Part shown: piece by piece, positions 53,761-63,656 of the stretch | Layout of the letters: each line of letters opens with the position of its first letter | Numbering within the stretch: the stretch's first letter is position 1 | Origin: Vibrio sp. UCD-FRSSP16_30 | GTDB lineage: Bacteria; Pseudomonadota; Gammaproteobacteria; Enterobacterales; Vibrionaceae | DNA length: 64,000 bases | Reading direction: 5' to 3' | Assembly (NCBI RefSeq): GCF_001676025.1 | Contig: NZ_LZFW01000024.1 | Location: forward strand, 1-64,000 | Translations under genes and position numbers: made by a program | The notes under the pieces: generated by a model | Databases searched by the model: none | What the model saw: only the letters and a program-made list of their open reading frames with translations | Told to the model about the DNA's origin: nothing

Positions 53761-54678
53761 CTACTTCAATAGATCCTCATAGCGCAACTTGTTTGTTTCA
53801 GTAATTTTCTTTTCCATAAAATCTAGGAAAACTTTTACTCTAGCGGGTAAGATTTTTCCTGGGGGACGTATAGCCCAAATTTTGCTGTCATTCACCAGAT
53901 CATAATCAGGCAGAACTTGAACCACTCGCCCAGCTTTTAACGAAGGTCCGGCATGCCAATATGCCGCCATACCAATACCCATATCAGCTTCCACAAGATC
54001 TCGCATGGCATCACCTAGGTTCAAAGAAATAGGATTAGCTTGTGATATTTTATGTGATTTCCCGTCGCTATCCTTTAGCTCCCAGTTCACTGAGGTACTT
54101 AATGATAGGCAGCGATGGTTTAGCAGATCCTCAGGTATCTGAGGTACGCCGTATTTCTTTAAGTATTCAGGTGAAGCCACTAAAAGCATGGGGTTATCGG
54201 CAATCCGTCTGGCCAATAGATTGCTCGATGATAAGTTGCCGATACGAAAGGCTAGGTCATAACCCTGTTCTATTAAATCTACGTTACGATCACTAAAATC
54301 AATTTCTAGCTCTAGGTTTGGATACAACTCCAGCAATTCTGGGATAAAAGGAACAAGGTAGTGGCGTCCGTATGACGTAGACACAGCCACCTTGAGCCGA
54401 CCTTGTACATTCTTGTCATCGCCTTTAAAGACATTGCGAACCTCTTCCACGTCATCCACGATGCGCCGTGCATGAGGCAGAAACACTTCACCATCATGAG
54501 TTAAGGTGATTGTTCTGGTTGAGCGATGGAAAAGCTTTACTCCAAGATCGGTTTCCAATTGTTGAATTCTTTGGCTCGCATTGGTTGTTGATAGTCCAAA
54601 GTCTTCACCAGCACGGCCAATTTTGCCAACTTCTACAACTCGTAAGAACAAAGTTAAGTTTTTCAGTTCAAAATTCAT
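53761..54678 (-). CDS. LysR-family transcriptional regulator
   Basis: The 305-aa protein has the N-terminal winged HTH (LKNLTLFLRVVEVGKIGRAGEDFGLSTTNASQRIQQLE in parts, residues 4-42, then LFHRSTRTITLT) and a periplasmic-binding-like effector domain (about 90-300) that starts GRLKVAVSTSYGRHYL. It is divergent from a nitroreductase gene 200 bp away, the usual place for its target. The effector is unknown. Confidence 0.92.
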   Translation of the reverse strand: MNFELKNLTLFLRVVEVGKIGRAGEDFGLSTTNASQRIQQLETDLGVKLFHRSTRTITLTHDGEVFLPHARRIVDDVEEVRNVFKGDDKNVQGRLKVAVSTSYGRHYLVPFIPELLELYPNLELEIDFSDRNVDLIEQGYDLAFRIGNLSSSNLLARRIADNPMLLVASPEYLKKYGVPQIPEDLLNHRCLSLSTSVNWELKDSDGKSHKISQANPISLNLGDAMRDLVEADMGIGMAAYWHAGPSLKAGRVVQVLPDYDLVNDSKIWAIRPPGKILPARVKVFLDFMEKKITETNKLRYEDLLK

Positions 54679-54878
54679 TCTAGGCTTTCCTGCTTATAAT
54701 CCCGAATTTCAGGATAATGTTTCCTTATATTAGTGGATGATACCAAATAATGACACGGATATACTCGTCGGCACATTCACTGATAGTGACTAACCAATAA
54801 TAGCTATGATGATTAATCAGGGCGGGGCGGTTGAAATACTAAAGTGAACCATCTTAGAATTTACTATTAAGGATCATC

Positions 54879-55535
54879 ATGACTCATCCAATTCTTCGTG
54901 ATTTAAACACTCGTTACACTGCAAAAAAATACGACCCAAGTAAACGTATCTCGGCAGACGATATGATGGTGATTCGCGAAGCTCTGCGTATGTCAGCATC
55001 TTCTATTAACTCTCAACCTTGGAAGTTTATTGTTGTTGAGTCTGATGAAGCAAAACAGCGATTCCACGGTACCTTTGCCAATATGCACCAGTTCAATCAG
55101 CCGCACGCAAAAACGGCTTCTCATACTCTTCTTTTGGCCTACGATCCAAAGTTTACTAAAGAGAAGTATGCAAAGCGTGTTGATGCGGAAGTGGCGTCTG
55201 GTCATCTACCAAAAGATATGTACGACATGATGATGGGAGCGTACGCGTTTGCAGAGTCTAATACTGATGAAGCTGGTTTTAACGGCACTTGGACTAAAGC
55301 TCAGGTTTATATTGCGCTAGGTAATATTCTGCATACACTTGCGCGTTTAGGTATCGATTCAACACCAATGGAAGGTGTCGATTCAGCCCTAATTGGTGAA
55401 GAGTTTAAACAAGAGTTAGATGGGCATGTTTGTGAAGTTGCACTGGCTATGGGTTACCATTTGTCAGATGAAGATTACAATCATGGCCTGCCAAAAGCGC
55501 GCCTAGATTTAGAGTCGATTGTTACTACGCTTTAG
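54879..55535 (+). CDS. NAD(P)H nitroreductase, NfsB family
   Basis: The 218-aa FMN-dependent oxidoreductase is of the NfsB/FRase I group. RYTAKKYDPSKRIS (about residues 10-23) and SSINSQPWKFIVVE (about 42-55) bind FMN, and a long helix with GTWTKAQVYIALGNILHTLARLGIDSTPMEG (in parts) is conserved. It reduces nitroaromatics and quinones with two electrons. AAGGATCATC lies before the ATG. It is probably controlled by the divergent LysR protein. A terminator follows. Confidence 0.93.
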   Translation: MTHPILRDLNTRYTAKKYDPSKRISADDMMVIREALRMSASSINSQPWKFIVVESDEAKQRFHGTFANMHQFNQPHAKTASHTLLLAYDPKFTKEKYAKRVDAEVASGHLPKDMYDMMMGAYAFAESNTDEAGFNGTWTKAQVYIALGNILHTLARLGIDSTPMEGVDSALIGEEFKQELDGHVCEVALAMGYHLSDEDYNHGLPKARLDLESIVTTL

Positions 55536-55624
55536 TACTTTTTAGCAATCGTAATCAGCCATCATTTATGGCTAATAAAAGCAATGGTTAACAAAAACAA
55601 TAGTTAACAAAATCTATGCTTAGC

Positions 55625-55652
55625 AAAAGTCCCTTTTAAAAGGGACTTTTTT
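55625..55652. terminator. Bidirectional terminator
   Basis: AAAAGTCCCTTT-TAAAAGGGACTTTTTT is a near-perfect palindrome with A- and T-runs. It serves the converging nitroreductase and RluA-type genes. Confidence 0.9.
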
Positions 55653-55683
55653 CGTTTCGTTACGCCGCTTTCATTATTTAGAT

Positions 55684-56448
55684 TCAAAATGGATTTGGGC
55701 TATGGCCATGAACAGGCTCGCCTGTTGCAGGATGAGTAAAATAAATATCGCTGGCATGCAGCATGAGACGTGATGACAGTGCATTGAGTGTATTAAGTTC
55801 ATTGAGTTCATTGCTGTTTTGTGGCGCAACGGCATTATAAAGATCACAGCCTACAATAGGATGACCAAACTCAAGGCTATGAATCCGCAGCTGATGGGTG
55901 CGACCGGTGATCGGGGTATATTGCACTAACGTTCTTGGTGGGTTATCCAAACGATCAATTACCTGATACTCACTAATGGCACTTTTGCCACCGCTATGAC
56001 AAATCTTCACTCGGGGAAATAAAGCCTTATCCTTCGCGATTGGCGCAGATATTTGACCGCTATCAGATTCAACCCAACCTGCTAACACTGCTAAGTACTG
56101 TTTTTGCACTGTGCGTGCTCGAAACTGCTGATTGAGGCTTTTTGAAGCCGCGCTATTTAGCCCAACGACCATTATCCCTGAAGTCCCTAGATCTAAGCGA
56201 TGTGGTAATTTAGCCTCGACAAAAGCCGCGGTTGCCTGCTGATTTTGCGTCGCTTGTTGCCCATGAACCAGACGATAATGAACAGAATCCCAGTTAAGCG
56301 GGTTCTTGCCCGATATAGTTAATAAACCACTGGGTTTATTAATCAATAAAATATCATCATCTTGATAAAGAATTTCCACCTTAGCGTGACATTCTGGCGC
56401 GACGAAATGATCAATGATTTCACTGGTCGAAGGGTTGGGTTGGGACAT
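55684..56448 (-). CDS. RluA-family pseudouridine synthase
   Basis: The 254-aa protein contains the RluA catalytic motif PHRLDLGTSGIMVVG (about residues 81-95), in which the Asp is catalytic, preceded by LLINKPSGLLTISGK and followed by TGRTHQLRIHSLEFGHPIVGC (in parts). There is no S4 domain, as in RluA itself, and the N-terminus is longer than that of RluA. The target is rRNA or tRNA uridine, which one is not clear. Confidence 0.9.
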   Translation of the reverse strand: MSQPNPSTSEIIDHFVAPECHAKVEILYQDDDILLINKPSGLLTISGKNPLNWDSVHYRLVHGQQATQNQQATAAFVEAKLPHRLDLGTSGIMVVGLNSAASKSLNQQFRARTVQKQYLAVLAGWVESDSGQISAPIAKDKALFPRVKICHSGGKSAISEYQVIDRLDNPPRTLVQYTPITGRTHQLRIHSLEFGHPIVGCDLYNAVAPQNSNELNELNTLNALSSRLMLHASDIYFTHPATGEPVHGHSPNPF

Positions 56449-56752
56449 TTATAGACCTTGGGTAATGAAAGAAGATAAGGTTCAAGTTGCAATGATAGAG
56501 TGATATCGCTGGCTACTTTGGCGCTAAAGCACGTATTTTGCAATCGCTAATATTCGCCTTGTTCTCAAGTGTTTTTCCTGCGTTATTTCTGATCATTCCC
56601 GATTTCAGATAATAACTGTGATTGGTATAACTGTCGTTTTTTTTCAATCTTAGTTGCAGCGCATTCATTAATATTTGTGGCATCCGAAAGCGCTGTCTTC
56701 TTCGAAGATAATGATTCGCTTTCTTCCTTATCCATAAAACTGGGTCAAAGTA
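56449..56752. other. Intergenic region between divergent genes
   Basis: These 304 bp lie between the RluA-type gene and a GNAT gene. A loose stem (AAAGCG...CGCTTT around 56690-56725 with an inner TCTTC/GAAGA) is present without a T-run. I see no gene. Confidence 0.45.
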
Positions 56753-57568
56753 ATGTTACAAATTAAACCAATCGAAATTTTAGAAGAAATCAGCCACCTA
56801 AAGCAAGATTACTTTGCTCAGTCTACCGCGCCCCTTGATGGTATGTGGCACTTTGGATTTGTGCCTATGTCTGCGCACTTCGGTTTTTATGAACAAGAAA
56901 CCTTAGTGGGCTATTGTTGCATTAATGGTGAAGGCTATATGCTGCAATTTTATCTATCCTGCCAAGCAAAGACCGACGCAAAAGAACTATTCACTCTTAT
57001 TGCACAGCAAAATAGTGTGGTGATTGGTGACGTTAAAGGGGCATTTGTGAGCACTGCAGAGCCTCGCTATTTGTCACTTTGCCTTGATAATTCATCGGCA
57101 TTTAATGTCAATGCACTTATGTATCAGCAATTAGATAGACAGCCTAAAAATAAGCACAGTGCGCTTGGGCTTAAACTTGCACAGGCAGAACAACTGAGCA
57201 CATTTGTTGAGTTTGCAGCAACGAATATCGGCGCACCAGAGCAGTGGATAATGGGATATTATGGTAATTTAATCAGTCGTAAAGAACTGTTTGGTTACTG
57301 GGTTGATGGTGAGTTATTGGCAACCGGCGAGTGTCGCCTATTTGATGAGTATCAAAGCGAGTATGCGGATTTGGGTATGATTGTCGCACAAGATTTACGT
57401 GGTAAAGGCATTGCAACTCAATTGTTTATTGAACTAGTCAGTTTTGCCAATGAGCGAGGATTAACCGCAATCTGTTCCACAGAAAGTACCAATCTTGGCG
57501 CGCAAAAAGCCATTAAGCGTGCGGGATTAACGCCGTTAAATCGTATTATTCAGATTGAATTTGATTGA
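56753..57568 (+). CDS. GNAT-family N-acetyltransferase
   Basis: This 271-aa protein is longer than a single GNAT domain. The C-terminal domain (about 140-271) has motif A as LGMIVAQDLRGKGIATQLFIELVSFA (in two parts) and ends TNLGAQKAIKRAGLTPLNRIIQIEFD. The N-terminal 130 residues may be a degenerate second GNAT fold (HFGFYEQETLVGYCCINGEG). The substrate is unknown. Confidence 0.85.
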   Translation: MLQIKPIEILEEISHLKQDYFAQSTAPLDGMWHFGFVPMSAHFGFYEQETLVGYCCINGEGYMLQFYLSCQAKTDAKELFTLIAQQNSVVIGDVKGAFVSTAEPRYLSLCLDNSSAFNVNALMYQQLDRQPKNKHSALGLKLAQAEQLSTFVEFAATNIGAPEQWIMGYYGNLISRKELFGYWVDGELLATGECRLFDEYQSEYADLGMIVAQDLRGKGIATQLFIELVSFANERGLTAICSTESTNLGAQKAIKRAGLTPLNRIIQIEFD

Positions 57569-57682
57569 TATTCTCTGAGCCTAGACTACAGACCCCTTGC
57601 CAGTTTTAGCAAAGGGGGACTGTGGTTGCTATTATCTAGATTATATTGATAGTTAACCCTTAGTCAGCAAGTGGAGTAAGTT

Positions 57683-58531
57683 ATGATTCATTGGCTACAA
57701 TCGCCAAAGTCTACTCTCGTTGCCAAATACGTTGCATGTTATTGGTTGATAGAAAAAACGCCGGATTCTACGACCTATCAATACCCAAAACTGAATCCTG
57801 ATCCGTGTGCCCATTTGATAATTTCGCCTAACAATCAAAGCTATCATTACAACTTTAATTCTAATATCGCCACCGGAAAAGGCAGTCACTGGCTGTTTCC
57901 ACACAAACAAACGCTTCAACTTGATCACACCGATCCCTTTATACACATAGGCATTAAGTTCAAAACAGGTGCACTGTATTGTTTGCCGGATTTCTCTGAT
58001 GATCCGCTGTCACTTGATAGGGTAGTGCCGATAAATGGCACTTTGTTGTACAAACAGTTGGGCTTAGAAGAAAGCCGATTAATTGAAACTGCGCGCAGTG
58101 ACCCCGAGAAATGTTGCAAGCAGTTAGATGAATTGCTACTGCCGTGGCTAAAAAACGCGATTGAAGATCAGCACAGTAAATTGACCAGTAAAGCGCTGCA
58201 ATATATTGATATAACATCGGTTTCTGAATTAGGCGATAAGCTTTATTGCTCGCAACGTACATTAGAAAGAAGCTTTTCGCGTGTCACAGGATTAACTCTC
58301 AAGCAGTGCCAATCAATGAATCGCTTGGAGCAGATGCTAGAATATGTGTATCAGCGAGATTCAGCCGAGCTTGATTGGGTCGATATTGCTTTTAAGTTCG
58401 GCTTTAGCGATCAACCCCATTTAATCCGTTACCTAAAACAGCAGCTAGGGTTTACCCCTAAGATCTACGAAAAAGAGCGAGGGCTAACGATAGACGCTTA
58501 TGGCGGGGTGAGTTCTAATGCTAACAGTTAG
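57683..58531 (+). CDS. AraC-family transcriptional regulator
   Basis: The 282-aa protein has a C-terminal double HTH (about residues 175-265), with SELGDKLYCSQRTLERSFSRVTGLTLKQ and VDIAFKFGFSDQPHLIRYLKQQLGFTPKIY (in parts), the AraC signature. The N-terminal part resembles the DUF6597-type sensor domain (YWLIEK...PDPCAHLIIS...GIKFKTGALYCL). It may regulate the preceding GNAT gene, 115 bp upstream. The effector is unknown. Confidence 0.9.
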   Translation: MIHWLQSPKSTLVAKYVACYWLIEKTPDSTTYQYPKLNPDPCAHLIISPNNQSYHYNFNSNIATGKGSHWLFPHKQTLQLDHTDPFIHIGIKFKTGALYCLPDFSDDPLSLDRVVPINGTLLYKQLGLEESRLIETARSDPEKCCKQLDELLLPWLKNAIEDQHSKLTSKALQYIDITSVSELGDKLYCSQRTLERSFSRVTGLTLKQCQSMNRLEQMLEYVYQRDSAELDWVDIAFKFGFSDQPHLIRYLKQQLGFTPKIYEKERGLTIDAYGGVSSNANS

Positions 58532-58552
58532 GGCTGCTTAATGAATTGAACG

Positions 58553-58590
58553 CAAAAAGGTTAGAAATCACAAGATCTCTAACCTTTTTT
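58553..58590. terminator. Terminator between the AraC gene and the ACT-domain gene
   Basis: AAAAAGGTTAGA and TCTAACCTTTTTT enclose about 15 bases. A- and T-runs on both sides allow action for both strands. Confidence 0.88.
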
Positions 58591-58632
58591 CTTATTTAAA
58601 CCAAGTGCTTATGCTTGTATTAAAGCCTGTGT

Positions 58633-59148
58633 TTAATCTTCAATAACAACTCTGGTATCGTCGCTCAGTGATTCTAATTCACGAGTAACGTCATCAATGG
58701 TGACTGATGCTGGCAGTTTTAATGCAAGTTCGGCTGTAAATAGGCTTGCACTCACGCCATTGCCTGCGCCGGCAACAAACACACGATGACAATCCATATC
58801 AAGAATACTGATGCCTTGAGCGTCTAGAACTTGGGTGATTTCATTTACGATGCCCGCTTTGTCGCTTGAGTTAAATCTTACACTAAACATCTTGCCTTTA
58901 TCATGCAGTGAGGCATCGCAGTCAGTAAATTGACAAACAAGATTGTCAGTACCGGTAAAAGCCTTCTTGATGGCATCGACGTTGGCTTGTGGCGCTTCAA
59001 TTTTAATCACACCAGCGACTTGTTGATCGATGAAATTAACTTTACTACTCAACCACTTGCCGTCATTTTCATGAGTCGTAGCAGAGAGAGATTTGATCGT
59101 CGCAGGTGACGCTGTACCAATAAAGTTTGCAATAAATGTAGTAGGCAT
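58633..59148 (-). CDS. ACT-domain protein, GcvR-like
   Basis: The 171-aa protein has two ACT-like halves: FIANFIGTASPATIKSLSA (residues 5-23) and FSVRFNSSDKAGIVNEITQVLDAQGISILDM (in parts, about 88-118). This is the plan of GcvR, the accessory repressor of glycine cleavage in E. coli. No gcv gene is close and GcvR is somewhat longer, so the symbol is not assigned. It is divergent from fabV. Confidence 0.8.
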   Translation of the reverse strand: MPTTFIANFIGTASPATIKSLSATTHENDGKWLSSKVNFIDQQVAGVIKIEAPQANVDAIKKAFTGTDNLVCQFTDCDASLHDKGKMFSVRFNSSDKAGIVNEITQVLDAQGISILDMDCHRVFVAGAGNGVSASLFTAELALKLPASVTIDDVTRELESLSDDTRVVIED

Positions 59149-59418
59149 AGTGGTTTACTCCGCAGTTTCGATAAGTCTATGAATATCAGAACTAAATGGT
59201 TAATACACTTAGTTTAGAAAACAAAGTTTATACTTGCATGATATTGGTCAAATATTTAGTTAACCCACTGATTTTTATGTGAGAACTTAGATCTCTGAAT
59301 TAGTGACATTGTACGCAAGTGCTCCAACCACTGGCAATTCGAGGCTAATCCTCTATAAATAAGGTGAGATTTTCCCAAGAACCTTTTATGCTACGCACGT
59401 TAATTTAAGGAAGTGAAT

Positions 59419-60621
59419 ATGATCATAAAACCTCGAATTCGTGGATTTATTTGTACTACAACACACCCAGTGGGTTGTGAAGCTAACGTAAAAGAACAAA
59501 TTGCTTACACCAAAGCACAAGGCCCAATCGCAAATGCACCTAAGCGTGTATTGGTTGTCGGCTCTTCAAGTGGCTATGGTTTATCGTCTCGTATCGCGGC
59601 TGCCTTTGGTGGTAACGCGTCGACTATTGGTGTTTTCTTCGAAAAACCAGCAACAGAAAAGAAACCTGGTACAGCCGGTTTTTATAATGCTGCAGCGTTC
59701 GATAAACTGGCGCATGAAGAAGGTTTATACGCTAAAAGTTTAAACGGTGATGCTTTCTCTAACGAAGCAAAACAAAAAACAATCGATCTTATCAAACAAG
59801 ACTTAGGTCAAATTGATATGGTTGTTTACTCACTGGCATCTCCAGTGCGTAAATTGCCGGAAACAGGTGAGTTGATTCGTTCAGCATTGAAGCCTCTCGG
59901 TAATACTTATACGTCGACTGCGGTAGATACCAACAAAGACCAAATCATCGAAGCAAGCATTGAGCCTGCAACTGAGCAAGAAATTGCCGATACAGTGACG
60001 GTGATGGGCGGCGAAGATTGGGAACTATGGATCAATGCACTTTCTGAAGCTGGCGTTTTAGCCGACGGTTGTAAGACAGTTGCATACAGCTATATTGGTA
60101 CTGAGCTGACATGGCCAATCTATTGGGATGGCGCTCTAGGCCGTGCCAAGATGGATTTGGATCGTGCATCTACAGCATTGAATGCGAAACTGTCTGTAAC
60201 AGGCGGTAGTGCAAACGTTGCGGTACTTAAATCAGTAGTCACTCAAGCAAGCTCTGCTATTCCTGTTATGCCTCTTTATATCGCGATGGTATTCAAGAAA
60301 ATGCGTGAAGAGGGTGTACACGAAGGTTGTATGCAACAAATCTTCCGTATGTTCAGTGAGCGTCTATATAAAGCCGATGGTAGCGCAGCAGAAGTAGATG
60401 AGAGCAATCGTCTACGTCTTGATGACTGGGAACTACGTGAAGACATTCAACAGCATTGTCGTAACCTTTGGCCTCAAGTGACCTCTGAGAACATCAGAGA
60501 GCTGACAGACTATCAAGAATACAAAGATGAATTCTTGAGCCTGTTTGGTTTTGGTATTGACGGCGTGGATTATGAAGCGGATGTAGATACCCTTGTTGAT
60601 TTCGATGTGATCGATATCTAA
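59419..60621 (+). CDS. fabV: Enoyl-ACP reductase FabV (NADH)
   Basis: The 400-aa enzyme is of the FabV/TER family and catalyses the last reduction in each cycle of fatty acid elongation. The NAD-binding loop is [19 protein letters not shown] (about residues 46-64). The Tyr-x8-Lys active site is [10 protein letters not shown] (about 235-244), longer than the Tyr-x6-Lys of FabI, and FabV enzymes are naturally resistant to triclosan. I prefer the ATG (MIIKPRIRG) two codons after an in-frame GTG because AAGGA is then well spaced. Confidence 0.96.
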   Translation: MIIKPRIRGFICTTTHPVGCEANVKEQIAYTKAQGPIANAPKRVLVVGSSSGYGLSSRIAAAFGGNASTIGVFFEKPATEKKPGTAGFYNAAAFDKLAHEEGLYAKSLNGDAFSNEAKQKTIDLIKQDLGQIDMVVYSLASPVRKLPETGELIRSALKPLGNTYTSTAVDTNKDQIIEASIEPATEQEIADTVTVMGGEDWELWINALSEAGVLADGCKTVAYSYIGTELTWPIYWDGALGRAKMDLDRASTALNAKLSVTGGSANVAVLKSVVTQASSAIPVMPLYIAMVFKKMREEGVHEGCMQQIFRMFSERLYKADGSAAEVDESNRLRLDDWELREDIQQHCRNLWPQVTSENIRELTDYQEYKDEFLSLFGFGIDGVDYEADVDTLVDFDVIDI

Positions 60622-60687
60622 CAATAGACTCAGTGCTAGCGAGCTCTGGGTTTAAATGTAAACTTGGCAAAGCTAGTGACTTAGAAC

Positions 60688-60721
60688 AAAAAAACCGGAT
60701 TTCATTGAAATCCGGTTTTTA
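60688..60721. terminator. Bidirectional terminator between fabV and grxA
   Basis: AAAAACCGGATTTC-ATTG-AAATCCGGTTTTT: perfect stem with A- and T-runs. Confidence 0.92.
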
Positions 60722-60748
60722 TTTAACTGTTTTATTTGAGGCTTTGAA

Positions 60749-61012
60749 TTACGCGTATAGACCTAAGTTGTCTTTTGCGTATGCTTCAAATTCTGTACAA
60801 CCACCAACGTGGTCTTGGTCAACAAAGATTTGCGGTACAGTTTCTACTGGTTTACCCACAGTCTTTTCTAAATCTGCTTTAGAAATCCCTTCTGCATGAA
60901 TATCAACGTAACGATAGTTAAAATCTTCACGGCTTTCTTTCAGTTCTTCAGCGATCTCTTTCGCACGAACACAATACGGGCAAGCTGGGCGCCCAAAAAT
61001 TACTACAAACAT
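60749..61012 (-). CDS. grxA: Glutaredoxin 1
   Basis: The 87-aa dithiol glutaredoxin has active site RPACPYCVRAK (Cys at about 11 and 14), the TVPQIFVDQ cis-Pro loop and the GGCTEFEAY glutathione-binding end. It reduces disulfides, including that of ribonucleotide reductase, using glutathione. AAGGAGAAT lies before the ATG. In enterics the gene is under OxyR; no clear OxyR site is seen. Confidence 0.96.
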   Translation of the reverse strand: MFVVIFGRPACPYCVRAKEIAEELKESREDFNYRYVDIHAEGISKADLEKTVGKPVETVPQIFVDQDHVGGCTEFEAYAKDNLGLYA

Positions 61013-61274
61013 AATATTCTCCTTCTATATATTACGACTATGCCTCAAGAGCAAAATGAAATAAAGAACAAATTACCTGTTAGTGCAATAGGTAATACCT
61101 ATCAAAAATAATAAGCGAATTATTGCGTAAAAATACAGCGAAATCCCCTGATAAATGAGTCATTGTACAAATGAGTTGTTACAAAGCAAATGCTTGATTT
61201 GAAGTAATATTCCCCCAAGATAGGTCAATAGACTATATATTAGTCTGTAGGTGTTTTATTTGGAGGATGCTCGT

Positions 61275-62489
61275 ATGTTTCAGTTTATGACGACGTCGAA
61301 GATTGTATTTGGAGAAGGGACGCTTCAATCATCACTCTCGCTTCTTAATCAGTTTGGATACAGTGTTTTACTCGTTACAGGTAAAAACCTTGCACGCTCA
61401 GAAATGATAACAGCGTACTTGAAAAGCCAATCCATGCGTTATCAGCATATTTCTGTAAGTCGAGAGCCTACCATCTCTATGGTCGAAGAAGCTGCTCTAT
61501 TAGCTCGTCGCTTTAAGCCTGACATGGTGGTGGCAATGGGAGGTGGTAGCGTCATTGATATGGGCAAGGCACTGTCAGCAATGATCACTAACAGCGGCGA
61601 TCTTTACGATTATGTTGAAGTAATTGGCAGAAACGTTCCAATCAAAAGCTTACCTCTTCCTATGATAGCCATTCCTACGACCGCCAGTACCGGTTCTGAA
61701 GTGACCAAAAGTGCGGTGCTTAAATCCACACAAGACAAAGTAAAGGTGAGTTTACGTGGGCCTGAGATATTGCCTACCGTTGCGATAGTCGATCCAACTC
61801 TCACTTATGGAACAGACTTAGAAACCTCCGCTAGAGGTGCTATGGATGCTTTTACGCACCTAATGGAAGCTTATGTATGTGGCGATCCTAATCCACTCAC
61901 CGATATGATTTGCGAAGAAGGGCTACGCAAGTTAGCTGGCTCAATCCTACCTGCATGTCGACAAGACAATCCACGAGCGCGTTCTGATTTATCGTTTGCG
62001 GCAATGCTAGGCGGTATGGCAACCACCAATGCAAAGCTTGGGGCTGCCCATGGTTTAGCTGCGGCACTAGGCGGTAAAATAACAGCGCCTCACAGCGTGA
62101 TTACCGCAAGGCTTGCGCCGTTTGTGATGACTGAAAATATGAGAATGGCAAAGCAAAGTGGCCGTAATGACGTGCTAACACGTTATCGAAAGATTGCTCA
62201 ATTAGTCACAGAAAATAGTGATGCGCATAGGGAAGATGGCGTTAATTGGGTCAACAGCATGCTTGAACAATTGGAAGTACCGACGTTATCGTATTATGAC
62301 GCAGTAGAAGGACCTTTAGATTTGATTGCACAAGACGCGATGAAATCGGTGGCGATTAAAGGTAACCCATTGCCTTTAACCAAAGATAGGCTGGTGGATA
62401 TTTTAAACCAAGTTTATGGCGATTCCACTTTAACAGTGCGTAGGGCACAAGATAACGTGTCTAAAGATGATTTGAATTTTACTCACTAG
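61275..62489 (+). CDS. Iron-containing alcohol dehydrogenase
   Basis: The 404-aa group III alcohol dehydrogenase. I start at ATG 61275 because GGAGG ends 9 bases upstream. NAD-binding region: VAMGGGSVIDMGKALS (about residues 88-103). Metal ligands are expected in DAFTHLMEAY (Asp and His), GAAHGLAAALGG and APHSVITARLA; the last departs from the usual PHGxxNA. The alcohol substrate is unknown. A small hairpin (62498-62527) follows. Confidence 0.92.
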   Translation: MFQFMTTSKIVFGEGTLQSSLSLLNQFGYSVLLVTGKNLARSEMITAYLKSQSMRYQHISVSREPTISMVEEAALLARRFKPDMVVAMGGGSVIDMGKALSAMITNSGDLYDYVEVIGRNVPIKSLPLPMIAIPTTASTGSEVTKSAVLKSTQDKVKVSLRGPEILPTVAIVDPTLTYGTDLETSARGAMDAFTHLMEAYVCGDPNPLTDMICEEGLRKLAGSILPACRQDNPRARSDLSFAAMLGGMATTNAKLGAAHGLAAALGGKITAPHSVITARLAPFVMTENMRMAKQSGRNDVLTRYRKIAQLVTENSDAHREDGVNWVNSMLEQLEVPTLSYYDAVEGPLDLIAQDAMKSVAIKGNPLPLTKDRLVDILNQVYGDSTLTVRRAQDNVSKDDLNFTH

Positions 62490-62497
62490 CATAAATG

Positions 62498-62527
62498 GAA
62501 AATGCGCCCAATATATAGGCGCATTTT
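62498..62527. terminator. Hairpin between the dehydrogenase and hexR
   Basis: AAAATGCGCC-CAATATATA-GGCGCATTTT with A- and T-ends. It serves converging genes. Confidence 0.85.
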
Positions 62528-62562
62528 AGATGTTTTGTATACTTACTATTAGAGCTTAAACG

Positions 62563-63414
62563 CTACAGTTCGCCCTTATCAAAGCGAGATTCTCGCAGTG
62601 TTTCTTTGACTCGTTTTAGGTTGTCCCTAAAGCCACTACCACGACGCAGAGTAAAGCCTGTCGCAAGCACATCAATAATGGTCATTTGCACAACACGGCT
62701 CGCCATTGGCATATACACATCAGTATCTTCGGAAACATCAAGGGTAATGGTTAAAGACACCGCTTTATCTAAAGGCGAATTTTTAGCGGTAATCGCAATC
62801 ACCGTGGCACCATTATCACGAGCCAGATGGGCTATTTCAATCAGACTCTTCGTTCGGCCTGTGTGTGAAATTAATACCACGACATCGTTATCGGTACTAT
62901 TAATACAACTCATACGTTGCATGACGGGATCGTCAAAGCAGGTGATGGGGATATTAAAGCGAATAAACTTGTTTTGTGCATCTCTCGCAACAGCAGACGA
63001 AGCGCCTTGACCATAGAAAGAGATTCGCTTGGCTTGAGTCAATAGATCGACTGCGCGATTAATTTGCTGTGCGTCTAGACTGCTTTTTGCGACATCTAGA
63101 CAGGCCATTGTTGATTCGAAAATCTTATGGGTATACGCATCAGGTCCGTCTGTCTCTTCAACATCACGGCTGACATACGGAGTACCATTAGCCAAACTTT
63201 GCGCTAAGTGCAACTTAAAGTCAGGAAAGCCTTTGGTGTCAAGTCGACGACAAAAGCGGTTAACCGTAGGCTCGCTGACGTCTGCAAGTTTTGCCAGTGT
63301 TGCAATACTTGAGTGAATAGCGGTCTGTGGGTTAGCCATGATAACTTCAGCTACTTTTCTTTCTGATTTACTAAAGTTGTCTAAATTTTTTTGTACTTTT
63401 TCTAAAGTATTCAT
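62563..63414 (-). CDS. hexR: RpiR-family regulator HexR
   Basis: The 283-aa protein has an N-terminal HTH_6 domain (MNTLEKVQKNLDNFSKSERK; LAKLADVSEPTVNRFCRRLD, about residues 40-59) and a C-terminal SIS sugar-phosphate domain (about 120-255; ISFYGQGASSAVARDAQ, VVVLISHTGRTKSLIEIA). HexR represses central carbon genes and is released by 2-keto-3-deoxy-6-phosphogluconate. The sequence agrees closely with the HexR proteins of vibrios and enterics. It stands alone. Confidence 0.93.
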   Translation of the reverse strand: MNTLEKVQKNLDNFSKSERKVAEVIMANPQTAIHSSIATLAKLADVSEPTVNRFCRRLDTKGFPDFKLHLAQSLANGTPYVSRDVEETDGPDAYTHKIFESTMACLDVAKSSLDAQQINRAVDLLTQAKRISFYGQGASSAVARDAQNKFIRFNIPITCFDDPVMQRMSCINSTDNDVVVLISHTGRTKSLIEIAHLARDNGATVIAITAKNSPLDKAVSLTITLDVSEDTDVYMPMASRVVQMTIIDVLATGFTLRRGSGFRDNLKRVKETLRESRFDKGEL

Positions 63415-63585
63415 GAAGTTAACTTATTGAATAATTTGAGAACGCAACTCAATAATGAGACTGACGAGCATGAAAAATGGATTAAATCAGTATATACGGT
63501 TCTGTTGTCGTGGTGTAACAAAACCGAAACTTAATGACAAATAATGCGTAATAATATGACAAGGTTCAAAGTTGAAGCAGTAAGT

Positions 63586-63604
63586 TAGCCACTTTTAGTG
63601 GCTA
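63586..63604. terminator. Small hairpin downstream of the PLP decarboxylase gene
   Basis: TAGCCACT-TTT-AGTGGCTA, perfect 8-bp stem, 53 bp after the stop at 63657, without a T-run. It may be a weak terminator. Confidence 0.4.
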
Positions 63605-63656
63605 TATCGCTTCAATTTGTCTGAAATCACTTTCATGAGAAAAAAAATTACAAATT